From the NCBI GenBank assembly GCA_029260765.1, contig JAJDCP010000192.1, positions 1 through 64,000 on the forward strand: DNA of 64,000 nt, given 5' to 3'. The notes below the pieces were generated by a model that had not been told where the DNA came from, did not search any database, and saw only the letters and a list, made by a program, of their open reading frames with translations. The position numbers and the translations under genes were made by a program. Below, in pieces: positions 7,878 through 16,902 of this stretch. This DNA is from Planctomycetota bacterium (lineage in GTDB: Bacteria > Planctomycetota > J058 > JAJDCP01). Position 1 is the first letter of the stretch, and every line of letters starts with the position of its first letter.

Positions 7878-10247
7878 ATGGCGGCTTTGCGTGGCACTAC
7901 TGTGCTCCTGTGTCTAGTACTATCGGCTCCCCTGCTTGCCCAGCAGAACCCCGAGCCCGGCGCTCTCTTCCTCGAGGGCCTGCGCTTACAAAGCACTTTG
8001 GAGCTCGGCGACTTCGCCGAGCTCGAGCGGGCGGCCGACGTCCTCAATGAGCAGCTTTCGGCGGCGGGCGCTGCCGAGTTGGAAGCCCTGTTGCGGCTGC
8101 GCCTGCAAGCTTGCAGCAACGCACGACTGTATCTGCAAGAAGAAAGGAACCTGAGCGATCGGGCCGCGTTCATCGCCGAGGAGGTGGAGCAGGCATTTCA
8201 AGACCTGCACGACTTCGAGCGCACGACCCAGAGCATGCGAGACCGCGGCGCTCTGAGTGAGGAGCAAGCCGAGTATCGGGAGTACGAGCAGCAGACTCTG
8301 CGGGATCGCGCTGAAGACAGCAGCATCCTGCGGACCGAAGCGCAGGCAGAATTGCAGCACGCCCGGCACGGGAAACGGCTGCGGATCTACGCTTGGCTGG
8401 CCTCGGACCTGCAGGCGCAACACAGCCATGTCCAGGCGCTGCGGCAAGAGAACCAGCTGGACGCTGCCGAGGCACAGGCTCTCGACCAGCGGCTCGAGTT
8501 TCTGCAGGCAGAGATCGAGCGCGTCGCCAGCGAAAGAAGTGCCTGGCAGGGGCTGATCGAGAGCGTACAGGGAACGCAGACAGACCTGCAGGAAGCCTGT
8601 GCACGTGCAGACGAGCTGGCTGATGAGCTGGAGTCCATCCGCAGGGATGCCGAGCACGAGATCGACTACCTGCGCGCCAAACTCGAAGACATGCAGAGAG
8701 AGCATGAGCACAGCTGGCGGGATCAGCAGCGCGAGCGCGAGCTCTTCGAGTCCCGGTTCGTGCTTCTCGAAGAGCGCCTCTGGTCGGCCCTGCTCGACCA
8801 GAGCTCCTATGACCTGCAGCTCGACGCCGTGCCTCTGGCCGAGGCCCTGGAGTCGCTGTCGCAACGCGCCGACCTGACGATCTTCTTGAACGGAGAAGGC
8901 GAGGCGCTCCCGGACATCAGCCTGCATGCCGACGGACAGACGCTGCGCAGCCTGTTGGACCAGATTGCGGTGTTGAGCGGCAGCAGCTGGCACGCGACGG
9001 GCAACGCTGAAGAACTGGCGGTGGCCATCGAGCCGGCCCGCGCGCAGATCCTGCCCTCGGGACTGCGCTGGCTCGAGCTGGGCACCAACAGCGGCCAGGC
9101 GTCTGAAGGTTCATTGCTCGGCTTCGAATTCCGCGCCTGGCAGGCCGACGGCACGCCTTTGGCACTGCCAGACCGAGCAGAGCTGGTCTGGATCCGATTG
9201 GACGACTCACTCGACCCCGAGGTACGCTCGCTGCTCGCGGGCTTGTCCCTCGCCGGGCGTCGCCGCCTATATTTGAGCCGCGCCCAGGCCCGGGGCCTGC
9301 CGGGAGCGGCGGCTGCAGCCGAGGGCGCAGGGCTCGTCTACGAGCTCGAGTTGATCGCTGTGGACTGGACGGCCGACCCCGACGCCGAGACCCGGCGCGA
9401 AGTGGCACGAACCAACAGAACGCTGCTGCGATGCCATTTCGAAGACGTGCAAGTACGCGACGTCGTAGACTTTCTACAGGCCGTGTCCGGATTGCAGCTC
9501 GTCGTGCACCCTGGGCTGGACGTCGAGCTTGCGCTCAGCTGCGACGCCGAGGAGTCCCTGCAACGAATACTCGACAGGCTCTGCCGGGACCTTGACGCGG
9601 CCTGGACGGTCTGGAGCGGCGCGGTCGTGCTGCATCCCGCAGACCTCGAACTTGGCCCTCTGCCCGCAATCCCACGAGATGCACGAGGCCTGCCTCTGTC
9701 CGCCATGGAGCTGGGCTTGAGCGTCGATCTGCGCGAGGCCTCCTTCGACGATGCGCTGGTCTTCCTCAGTGAAGTCGTCGGCAGCACGATCTTGGCCAGT
9801 CCAGCGGCCCGCGCAGTTGCAGCCCGCAACGACGGCCTCGGCTTCGCAGGGCAGGATCTGCGGTTCTTCGATATCCTCAACCATCTTTGCCTGCAGACCG
9901 GACTGCAATGGTGCTGGCAACCGGCCTGGCAAGCCTGGCTGTTCGTCCCCGCGGACGCGGCCCCGCCGGAGGCACAACCAGCGCATCCAGGTATGGAACC
10001 TCCGCAGTTCCGCGAGCTACCTCTCGATGCTTATGAAGCGCCGCTTGCAGAGCTGATCGACAATCTCAGTGAGTTCGTCGACGTGCAACTCGGGCTCGCA
10101 AAGGAGCTGGCGGACCGCCCGGTCACCCTGAAGTGCCACGGCAGCCCCTGGCGGATGCTGGAGATTCTCGCCTTCAGCCAGGGACTGGTGATCGAGAAGC
10201 GTGGCGAAGCCCTCCTGTTGCGTCTGCCTGCCCCTCAGGATAAGTGA
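7878..10247 (+). CDS. Exported coiled-coil protein with STN-like repeats and a degenerate FKBP-like domain
   Basis: 789 residues with a signal peptide at 1-22 (cleavage near Leu-Ala-Gln). Residues 60-305 are charged and heptad-like, suggesting a long coiled coil. Four segments (about 309-388, 512-588, 613-690, 712-786) share the pattern L...L..AL..L....L and resemble STN/secretin N-terminal modules of outer-membrane secretins and TonB receptors. Between the first two, residues 394-498 carry the FKBP-type prolyl-isomerase signature order: G..L, then GRRRLYL, then LVYELELIAVDW. Several usual active-site aromatic positions look altered, so isomerase activity is doubtful. There is no secretin pore domain. 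It may be a periplasmic scaffold for an envelope complex. It lies 150 bp after the sigma-factor gene, with the ATG after a GAGGAACCAAG site. Confidence 0.85.
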   Translation: MAALRGTTVLLCLVLSAPLLAQQNPEPGALFLEGLRLQSTLELGDFAELERAADVLNEQLSAAGAAELEALLRLRLQACSNARLYLQEERNLSDRAAFIAEEVEQAFQDLHDFERTTQSMRDRGALSEEQAEYREYEQQTLRDRAEDSSILRTEAQAELQHARHGKRLRIYAWLASDLQAQHSHVQALRQENQLDAAEAQALDQRLEFLQAEIERVASERSAWQGLIESVQGTQTDLQEACARADELADELESIRRDAEHEIDYLRAKLEDMQREHEHSWRDQQRERELFESRFVLLEERLWSALLDQSSYDLQLDAVPLAEALESLSQRADLTIFLNGEGEALPDISLHADGQTLRSLLDQIAVLSGSSWHATGNAEELAVAIEPARAQILPSGLRWLELGTNSGQASEGSLLGFEFRAWQADGTPLALPDRAELVWIRLDDSLDPEVRSLLAGLSLAGRRRLYLSRAQARGLPGAAAAAEGAGLVYELELIAVDWTADPDAETRREVARTNRTLLRCHFEDVQVRDVVDFLQAVSGLQLVVHPGLDVELALSCDAEESLQRILDRLCRDLDAAWTVWSGAVVLHPADLELGPLPAIPRDARGLPLSAMELGLSVDLREASFDDALVFLSEVVGSTILASPAARAVAARNDGLGFAGQDLRFFDILNHLCLQTGLQWCWQPAWQAWLFVPADAAPPEAQPAHPGMEPPQFRELPLDAYEAPLAELIDNLSEFVDVQLGLAKELADRPVTLKCHGSPWRMLEILAFSQGLVIEKRGEALLLRLPAPQDK

Positions 10248-10255
10248 GGTTGCTG

Positions 10256-10414
10256 ATGTCTCCACGCACTTCGCTCGAAGATGGCTCGGTGTTCGACAAG
10301 CGTGTCACCTTCGTGTTCCAGGACCCCGTGCACGGCATGTGGCCTGTGCTGGTGAGGATGAATCTCGCCGCTGCCTGGAGCCTGCTCATGAAGCTCGAGG
10401 CTGCCTGCGAATGA
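10256..10414 (+). CDS. Small 52-residue protein translationally coupled to C39-like gene
   Basis: A 52-residue ORF that begins 8 bp after the STN-repeat gene and ends with a TGA overlapping the next gene's ATG (ATGA). GTGAGG lies at ribosome-site distance from its ATG at 10256. The protein begins with a polar SPRTSLEDG stretch and ends with an Ala/Leu-rich helix, with no cysteine cluster and no clear membrane helix. The tight spacing on both sides is the main evidence that it is real. It could help set translation of the membrane peptidase. No homologous family was recognised. Confidence 0.55.
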   Translation: MSPRTSLEDGSVFDKRVTFVFQDPVHGMWPVLVRMNLAAAWSLLMKLEAACE

Positions 10415-11259
10415 ACCTCGAGCTGGGGGTGGCTGTGGGCCTGAGCCTGTCACTGGCGACGCTGGCGGCGGAGCTGGGCCGGCGCTTGGGGAATTCGTGC
10501 CGGGCCCTGGTGCGGCGGCTCCTGATCGCCGGATTCCTGCTGGCCTGTCTCGCCTGGTTGCACCTGCTGCACGATACTGTCTTGCTCGCCGAGCTATTTC
10601 CGCTTTCCCAAGCCCTGTACTTCGGTAAGTTCTTCGTCGCCTTCGCAGGGCTGAGCTGCGGCCTGTTGCTGGCGGAGCCGACCGTTGCCTGGTGGCGCCG
10701 CGCCGTGCTGGCGGGAGGCCTGTGGCTGGCGGCTGCCTGGGTCGCCTGGGCCGGTTTGTTGGGCCCGGCCCCCGCCTGCTTCGAAAGATGGCGCGATGGC
10801 GTCTGCCTGCAGACCACGCACCAGACCTGCGGCCCGGCAGCCGCGGCGACAGCTCTGCACACTCTGGCAGTCCCAGCCAGCGAGGCCGAGCTGGCCTCCC
10901 TGTGCCTGAGCACGACCGCCGGCACGCAATTCCTCGGCGTCTACCGAGGCCTGCATATCAAGCTCAGGGAGACGCCTTGGCAGGTGGAGGCCTTTTCGGG
11001 CGACGCCGCCTCACTGCACGATCCAGGCCCATTGGTGCTCGAGGTCATGCTGCCCAGCGACGGATCGGCCGATCCCCGCTACGAACGTGACTGGGGCTGG
11101 CTTCCCGGGGTGCCCCACCTGGTCGTGCTGTTCGGCTTCGCAGCGGACGGACGGCCGCTGATGGGCGAGCCGACAGTGGGGCGTGAGCACTGGAGTCTCA
11201 TCGGCCTGCAGAGTCTCTGGACCGGGAGGGGCTTCCGGTTCCAGCGCCGAGAGAGCTGA
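10411..11259 (+). CDS. Membrane protein with C39-like cysteine peptidase domain
   Basis: The ATG at 10411 gives 282 residues and overlaps the preceding small ORF by 4 bp. An ATG/GTG further upstream would run through the previous gene. Residues 1-125 contain about four hydrophobic helices. Residues 130-275 form a peptidase C39-like fold: QTCGPAAAAT supplies the candidate catalytic Cys, and VPHLVVLFGF supplies the His. The usual Asp-Pro after it reads GEP, a Glu substitution. C39-family enzymes process double-glycine leader peptides or act as stand-alone proteases. No ABC transporter domain is fused or adjacent, so a bacteriocin-export role is not supported. The gene converges with the TPR lipoprotein gene with one base between stops. 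Confidence 0.85.
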   Translation: MNLELGVAVGLSLSLATLAAELGRRLGNSCRALVRRLLIAGFLLACLAWLHLLHDTVLLAELFPLSQALYFGKFFVAFAGLSCGLLLAEPTVAWWRRAVLAGGLWLAAAWVAWAGLLGPAPACFERWRDGVCLQTTHQTCGPAAAATALHTLAVPASEAELASLCLSTTAGTQFLGVYRGLHIKLRETPWQVEAFSGDAASLHDPGPLVLEVMLPSDGSADPRYERDWGWLPGVPHLVVLFGFAADGRPLMGEPTVGREHWSLIGLQSLWTGRGFRFQRRES

Positions 11260-11260
11260 G

Positions 11261-12919
11261 CTACGACCCCGTCCGGCAGAAGCACGAGCCGGGGATCTCG
11301 ATGTCCGCGCGCTGCCAGGCTGTTTCGAAGCGCGCCTCAACCGGCAGCGCCTCATCATGCCGGTCGAGCCCTCGAAGGCACTCGGCCAGACCGTGCAGGG
11401 CCCAACCATTCTCGGGGTAGCGCTCGAGATTCGCGCGGTAGACGGCTTCGGCCTCGTCGAACCTCCCCTGCTCGACCAGCAGGGCCCCGAGCGCGTGCCG
11501 GGCGGGCTCCATCCAACCCCAGGGCTCGTCGTAGTTCAGCTGCACGTCCAGCTCCACCGCTTCGCGCAGCAGTTCGAAAGCCTGGTCGTAATCGCGCAGC
11601 CGGTAGGCGATCTCGCCACGCAGCACGCAGTCGGCCACCGCCAGGATGCTCTTGACACTGTTCTGGAACAACAGCCGCGTTGCCGGCACGGCTTCGCGAG
11701 CCCGCTGGAACGCAGCTTCTTCGGCGCCAGCCTCTTCGGTGCGGCCCAGGGATGCCAGAGCCACACCGCGGGCATAACGCCACACCGCGACGCTCGCCTG
11801 CAGATCGGCAGGGGGCTCGGGCTCGGCCAGGATGGTATCCCAGAGGCCGAAGCGCACCATCACGTGGTACGGCGTAGCCACGAAGATGTCGAGGAAGTCG
11901 GCCAGCTCGCGCACCAGCTCGGCAGGGATCTCGGCGACCAGCTTGCGCGAGGTCTCCAAAGCCAGCTGCTGTCGGCCCTCGAACATCGCCCCATAGGCCA
12001 GGAAGTGGTAGTTGTGCGCGCGGTAGAGGGTGTAGAAGTTGTGCCGGCCGGCACGCGCAGCGAAAGCCTCGTCCTGCTCGATGCCCAGCTGATTGGAGCG
12101 CACCACGTCCGCATAGCGGCCCGTCCAGGCGTATATGTGGCTGGGCATATGGCGCAGGTGCCCCATGCCAGGAACCAGCTCGAGCAGCCGATCGGCGGCC
12201 GCTTCAGCCAGACCGGGTTGCGGCGAGGCCTCCATGGCGTGGATGTAGAAGTGGCACAGGGCGGGATGGTCCGGCCAACGCTGGAGGGCTGCTTCGAGCA
12301 CTGCGCGGATGCGGGGAGTCTCGGCAGAGGGCTCGCCCTCGGCGCTCCAGAGACGCCACGGTACGAGGTTCATCAGCGACTCGGCGTACAACGCTGCAAC
12401 ATCGGCATCGTCGGGGAAGTCCGCCGCCAACCGCTCCATCGCCTCGGCATATTCCAGGTCGAGCAGACGGCGGGCCCCGTCCACCAACCTCGTCCGCGTC
12501 GAGAGGGCCTGGATCAGGGCGATCTCGACATCGCTGCTGCCGAGGCTGTGCTGCAGGGCCTGCTGCGTCGCCTGGTGCGCCGCCTGGGCCGCCTCGGGCG
12601 CGACATTCATGTTGTTGTAGTTGGGGCCCAGAGCATAAGCCTTGCCCCAGTAGGCCATCGCACACTCGGGGTCGGCCGCGGCAGCTTTCTCGAAACAGAC
12701 CACGGCTTCTTCGTGGTTGAAGCCGAAGCATTGCGCCAGGCCCCGGTTGAACCAGGTCTGGGCCACGGGCGAGTCGGTGCTGACGACACGGCCGACGACT
12801 CCGATGTTGAAGTAGGGAGCCGCCAGCCGCGGCGGCGGTTGCAGCTCAGGCGAGCCTCCAGGCCCGGCGCACCCCAACAACACGGTGCAGGCGACAAGAC
12901 AGCAGAGGCGAGGAGGCAT
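11261..12919 (-). CDS. TPR-repeat lipoprotein
   Basis: The ATG at 12919, after AAGGAGCTGCC, gives 552 residues. The N-terminus is a lipoprotein signal with lipobox LLGC near residue 15. The rest is a chain of TPR-like helical pairs, including AMAYWGKAYALGPNYNN and a HMPSHIYAWTGRY segment typical of a widespread family of about 550-residue TPR lipoproteins of unknown function. It probably sits on the periplasmic face of a membrane as a protein-interaction scaffold. It is downstream of the six-helix kinase on the same strand, 68 bp away, and may share its transcript. Confidence 0.88.
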   Translation of the reverse strand: MPPRLCCLVACTVLLGCAGPGGSPELQPPPRLAAPYFNIGVVGRVVSTDSPVAQTWFNRGLAQCFGFNHEEAVVCFEKAAAADPECAMAYWGKAYALGPNYNNMNVAPEAAQAAHQATQQALQHSLGSSDVEIALIQALSTRTRLVDGARRLLDLEYAEAMERLAADFPDDADVAALYAESLMNLVPWRLWSAEGEPSAETPRIRAVLEAALQRWPDHPALCHFYIHAMEASPQPGLAEAAADRLLELVPGMGHLRHMPSHIYAWTGRYADVVRSNQLGIEQDEAFAARAGRHNFYTLYRAHNYHFLAYGAMFEGRQQLALETSRKLVAEIPAELVRELADFLDIFVATPYHVMVRFGLWDTILAEPEPPADLQASVAVWRYARGVALASLGRTEEAGAEEAAFQRAREAVPATRLLFQNSVKSILAVADCVLRGEIAYRLRDYDQAFELLREAVELDVQLNYDEPWGWMEPARHALGALLVEQGRFDEAEAVYRANLERYPENGWALHGLAECLRGLDRHDEALPVEARFETAWQRADIEIPGSCFCRTGS

Positions 12920-12987
12920 GGCAGCTCCTTGGCGACCGGACGGTGCCGGGGTGAGTCTCTCGATCTTCGGCCCCAGGCCGCGGAGAT

Positions 12988-14811
12988 TCAAGCAGGAGTC
13001 GCTGCTTCCTCGCCCGGAGAGAGCTGCCAGGCCAGACCGAGCGCCGACAGACCGCACAGGATGGCGAGCGCCATCCCCCACCAGGCCAGCCCGGGATCGA
13101 GCGCCGAGGCGACCGTGGCCAGCAAGAAGGAGCCGGACAACCAGACGAAGTGGCGATCGACCGTCAAAGCCATCATCCCGAACAGCACGCAGAACAACCA
13201 GTTCTCCAGTGCTACCGTGACCGTCAAGGGGATCTCGAGCCGCAACGCATACAAGCGCAGCAGCACGATGGCAAGGTTGATGCCGAGCGTACAGACGCCG
13301 ATGCTGCGGTTGTAGCGGTTGGAAAAGAACGAGCGACGACCGATCAGCAGAGACCCCCCCAACACCACGGCAAAGACCAGGCCGAGCACGATGTTGTTGA
13401 CCCGGTTGGGCGGGAACCAACCGAAGGCCCGGGTGAAGCACATGCCCGACCAGACCAGGGCCAGCACGCCCGCGGTGATCGTCCGCGCCGAGCGTCCCAG
13501 GCGCACGTTCGAGGCCTGCTTGAGCGCCCGCAGCTCTTCGCGTTCGCGGGCCTGTCTCCGGCCGAGTTGCTGCACGCGAGCGATCAGCTGTGCATCAGGC
13601 GCATCGAGCTCCGAGAGCAGCGCGGCCGCCGAGGTGTGCGCCCCTTTGTGCAACTGGAAAGCCAGCATGCGCTCGAGAGAGGTCTGCAGGCCGGCGTGGG
13701 CCTGGGGATTCTGTGGCCAGACCCGCAGGGCCTGGCGGAAGCCGAAGCGGCATTCGCCGAACAACTTGTTGATCTCTTCGTCGTTCTGCTCAGCGTCGCG
13801 GGAGAGCAGGGTCTCGAGCTCGCTCAAGCGCCGCTGGGCCTCTGCGGCGATCTTCAGGCTCTCCTGGTTGCGTTGGAAGGCCCGGATCTCCGCCTGGAAT
13901 GCGAGCACACTGGCGTGGCGCTGGCTGGGATCGGTCGCCATCGCCTGCCTGCAGACGGCACGCAGTGCCTCCGGGGCTGTGGCCCCAAACTGCAGCACCG
14001 GTCCTTCTGCCGCGCGGGTAATGACCTGCGAGAAGTCGTCTCCAGTGTGGGGACAATGTCCGGTCAGCAACTCATAGAGCAGCCCGCCGAGCAGGAACAC
14101 ATCCGTCCGCGGCCCGATGTCCGCTCCGCGGCCCGTGGCAAGCTCCGGCGCCATGTACGCCGGAGTGCCGAGCGGACTGGCGACCTTCGCACCACAGCGC
14201 ACGCCCTCCAGACCCTCCGTCTCGGGGCCGATATACGCGGCCAGACCCCAATCGAGCACGAGCACCTCACCGAAGTGCCCGACCATGATGTTGTCCGGCT
14301 TCAGGTCGTTGTGGACGATGTTCTTGCTGTGGGCGAACGCGATGGCATTGCAGGTCTGCAGCAAGATCTCCAGCTGACGGTCCAGGTCTCGTGCTGCTTC
14401 CCCAGCCAGCAGCTCTCGCCAGGTCTCGCCCCCGACCAATTTCATCGCCAGATAGAGCCCGTCCTCGGTCACGCCCAGCCCGTAGACCGGCACGATGTTC
14501 GGATGCTCCAGCTGGCCCAGCACAATGCCCTCGCCCACGAAACCCGCCTGAGCCCGGGCAGAGTCCCAGTGCTCGGGGCGCAGACGCTTGAGGGCGACAT
14601 CGCGCCGCAGCGCGCTCTGACGCGCACGGTAGACTTCCCCGCCTCCGCCTCGAGCCAGCAACTCGAAAGTCTGGAAGTCACTCGGGACCGGAGTGGGCGG
14701 CTCGGCGAGCAGCGCTGGAGGCTTGAAGCTCTGGCTGGGGTCGAGCGTACCGAGGTCGGTGCCGTCGCCCAAGGTCAGCCGCCAGAGGTTTTGGAGCTTC
14801 TTGAAGTCCAC
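12988..14811 (-). CDS. Ser/Thr kinase (HND/DWG type) with six-helix membrane tail
   Basis: Start taken as GTG at 14811 (607 residues). From there the N-terminus reads like the paralogues, with Trp at residue 10, whereas the longer ORF to 15087 adds low-complexity Arg-rich sequence. The kinase domain is at about 48-320: glycine-rich loop RGGGGEVY, catalytic loop HNDLKPDN near 166, and DWG near 187. A charged helical stretch follows. Then about six hydrophobic helices (roughly 436-600) replace the single helix plus TPR region of the other DWG kinases. This suggests a membrane sensor or transporter-like output rather than a soluble scaffold. It is divergent from the small lipoprotein gene at 15224. 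Confidence 0.9.
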   Translation of the reverse strand: MDFKKLQNLWRLTLGDGTDLGTLDPSQSFKPPALLAEPPTPVPSDFQTFELLARGGGGEVYRARQSALRRDVALKRLRPEHWDSARAQAGFVGEGIVLGQLEHPNIVPVYGLGVTEDGLYLAMKLVGGETWRELLAGEAARDLDRQLEILLQTCNAIAFAHSKNIVHNDLKPDNIMVGHFGEVLVLDWGLAAYIGPETEGLEGVRCGAKVASPLGTPAYMAPELATGRGADIGPRTDVFLLGGLLYELLTGHCPHTGDDFSQVITRAAEGPVLQFGATAPEALRAVCRQAMATDPSQRHASVLAFQAEIRAFQRNQESLKIAAEAQRRLSELETLLSRDAEQNDEEINKLFGECRFGFRQALRVWPQNPQAHAGLQTSLERMLAFQLHKGAHTSAAALLSELDAPDAQLIARVQQLGRRQAREREELRALKQASNVRLGRSARTITAGVLALVWSGMCFTRAFGWFPPNRVNNIVLGLVFAVVLGGSLLIGRRSFFSNRYNRSIGVCTLGINLAIVLLRLYALRLEIPLTVTVALENWLFCVLFGMMALTVDRHFVWLSGSFLLATVASALDPGLAWWGMALAILCGLSALGLAWQLSPGEEAATPA

Positions 14812-15223
14812 GTTCCACGTCCCGTGTCGAAGTTGTCGCAGCGCGCCGACGGCTCGACAAGAACCTACCAGCTTCGTCGGTCGAGTGGGCTCATTCCTCG
14901 AAGAACTCCTCGAAACCCGCTCGCTCACGCAGCGCACCGAGAGGGCCTTCGGTAGCCCACAGCGTTTGCCGCTCCCCCGCCATCCGCGCCCGGTGCCCCG
15001 AGTCTGTTTCCACAGCTGGGCGATCGGGAGCGCCCTACCACTCTCCGGAGTTGGGTGTGCCCGCCAGGATACTGCAGCTCGGGGCACAGCGGAATGCTAT
15101 GCCAGGTCGACCGTTCTGGCAGACACACGGACAAAGACCAGCCAAACAGCGGCTACGGGCGCGCGGCATGAGATTCGCAGCTGGCGGACGGGACGGACGG
15201 ACCACACACACGGAGAGTCGAGG
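14812..15223. other. Divergent intergenic region
   Basis: About 410 bp between the divergent kinase and lipoprotein genes. The open frames crossing it are Arg-, Gly- and Pro-rich and lack ribosome sites. A GGAGAGTCGAGG site lies at the right end for the ATG at 15224. No other feature was found. Confidence 0.4.
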
Positions 15224-15688
15224 ATGCAAAGCCAGAGTGCAATCACCCGCTGGCCGCTGATCCTGTGCGCAGCCTTCAGCGTCGCCGGCTGTGCGGCGAC
15301 GCCCGCCGTGACCCGCGGGCCCGACCCCGATACGGGGCTGGCGGGCGCCGTGCAGGTAGTCTACGACCTGCGGGCGCGGACGATGGCTGAAGACTGGCGA
15401 GGCGCCGCAGAGCTGATCGATCCCGAGGGACCGTTCGCGGGCTCGAGGGGCTCGATGCTGCCGGACCAGCCGGAGTTCTGGAAGCTGCAGCCGCCGGTCT
15501 TTGGCGACGAGACGATGGGCTATCCGCTGGGGTACAAAGACCGCCTGGGGTTCCCGCGCATGGTCGGTGCCAGGGCCGAGGTCCAGCTGGTCCACCAACC
15601 CCGCTACGAGAAGGACCCCCGGCCGCACACCCTGATCCTGGAGCGCAAGGACGGGGCATGGAAGGTCGTGTCTTCACGCAACAGCTGA
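15224..15688 (+). CDS. Small putative lipoprotein
   Basis: 154 residues from the ATG at 15224. A hydrophobic signal ends in lipobox VAGC (Cys near 23). The mature part alternates short helices and strands and ends in a TLILERKDGAWKV strand pair, which recalls SnoaL/NTF2-like folds, but the similarity is too weak to assign. It converges with the decarboxylase gene, with four bases between stops. Function unknown. Confidence 0.75.
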   Translation: MQSQSAITRWPLILCAAFSVAGCAATPAVTRGPDPDTGLAGAVQVVYDLRARTMAEDWRGAAELIDPEGPFAGSRGSMLPDQPEFWKLQPPVFGDETMGYPLGYKDRLGFPRMVGARAEVQLVHQPRYEKDPRPHTLILERKDGAWKVVSSRNS

Positions 15689-15692
15689 GCTC

Positions 15693-16838
15693 TCACTCCC
15701 CCAACAAAGCCAGCGCCGGGACCGGGAAGATGAACTCCGGGCAGAGGCTGGCGTTGTACGCCCCGACGCCGTAGTGGACCAGGTAGTCGCCTGCCTGCAG
15801 GCGCGGAAACGGACCGCGGTAGAGGACATCGTCTTCGCGGCAGCTCGCCCCGTCGATCTGCGTCGGCACACGCGGTCCCGCACGCACGACGAGCCCGGGG
15901 GCAAATGCGCGCAACAGCGGTGGCGCGTAGCGTGTCATCGGCAGCATTGTCAGCGTGCCGTTGCAGGTCAGGCGCTGCTTGTTCCCTACCTGCTGGGCCC
16001 TGATGATCTGGGAGACGAAGGCGACCGCATCGCTGACCAGATAGCGGCCCGGCTCCAGCATCAACACGGGTCGAGCAGGCTCCGCAAAGCCCGAGACCAG
16101 CTCAGCAACCATCGCTTCGAGGTAGGCCTCGATCGGGCGCGGATTCCACTGTTTCCTGCCCCGAGGACGAGGCGTGTGGGCGGGGAATCCTCCGCCCAGG
16201 TTGAGCACAGCGAGCCGCTCGGTCCATGCGCGCGGACACGTAGCCAGGAAGGCTACCAGCTTCCTGCACGCCTCGGCATAGCTGTGCGGATCGTCATGGT
16301 CGCTGAACAGGTGCATGTGCAGCCCGCTCAGCTCGAGCGCAGGGCAGGCGGCGATGGTCTGCAGGGCGCGCGCCGCCTCGCCCTGCTCGATGGAGAACCC
16401 GAAACGGCTCGGCTTGCGGCCAGAGATCACAGTGTTGAGGCGGATACCGATGCCATGGACCGTCGAAGCACCGCTCACCAGACTGATAAGCCGCGCAAGC
16501 TCGGTCGCGTCGTTGACGTTGATCAGGGCGGCCTCGCTGAGGGCGCGGGTCAGCTGCGCATCCGTCTTGCAGGGTCCATTGAAGACGATCCGCGCGCCCG
16601 GGTAGCCCAGCTCACGCGCCAAGTTGTATTCCCGGCCCGAGACCACCTCGGCCCAGGCCCCCAAGGCCTTGAAAGGACCCCCGCGCGCCACCTGCAGGTT
16701 GGTTTTGAAGGAATAGGCGATGGCGTGCGGTTGCCACAGCCCTCGCAGGCACGAATCGAGGCGCGCATAGCGTTGGCGGATGATGCTGGCATCGCCCAGG
16801 AAGATGGGCGGAGCCTGGACGTGCAACAGCTCCGCCAC
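15693..16838 (-). CDS. PLP-dependent group IV (DapDC/ODC-like) decarboxylase
   Basis: 381 residues. The PLP-binding lysine is K45 in AYSFKTN. HMHLFSDHDD, LNLGGGFP and LEPGRYLV are the phosphate- and PLP-contact loops of alanine-racemase-fold decarboxylases. CREDDVL near the C-terminus is the substrate-side Cys/Asp motif, followed by GAYNASLCPEF. The length is near that of diaminopimelate or carboxynorspermidine decarboxylases, but the substrate cannot be set. The only usual start codon after the in-frame stop is GTG at 16838. Yet the roughly 20 codons upstream of it (to about 16900) also look coding, so the true start may be a rare codon. It follows the secreted-protein gene on the same strand. 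Confidence 0.88.
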   Translation of the reverse strand: MAELLHVQAPPIFLGDASIIRQRYARLDSCLRGLWQPHAIAYSFKTNLQVARGGPFKALGAWAEVVSGREYNLARELGYPGARIVFNGPCKTDAQLTRALSEAALINVNDATELARLISLVSGASTVHGIGIRLNTVISGRKPSRFGFSIEQGEAARALQTIAACPALELSGLHMHLFSDHDDPHSYAEACRKLVAFLATCPRAWTERLAVLNLGGGFPAHTPRPRGRKQWNPRPIEAYLEAMVAELVSGFAEPARPVLMLEPGRYLVSDAVAFVSQIIRAQQVGNKQRLTCNGTLTMLPMTRYAPPLLRAFAPGLVVRAGPRVPTQIDGASCREDDVLYRGPFPRLQAGDYLVHYGVGAYNASLCPEFIFPVPALALLGE

Positions 16839-16902
16839 CCGGGCTTGCTGGGCGCGCAGGTCAGGAAAGTGCTCAAAGCCGGACGCGTGCCGTGGCAGTC
16901 GA

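Noticed and set aside
11183..13315. Plus-strand open frame of 710 codons, and a similar one at 13150-14955
   Set aside because: Both are antisense to clear genes (TPR lipoprotein and DWG kinase). High GC at third positions creates long shadow frames.
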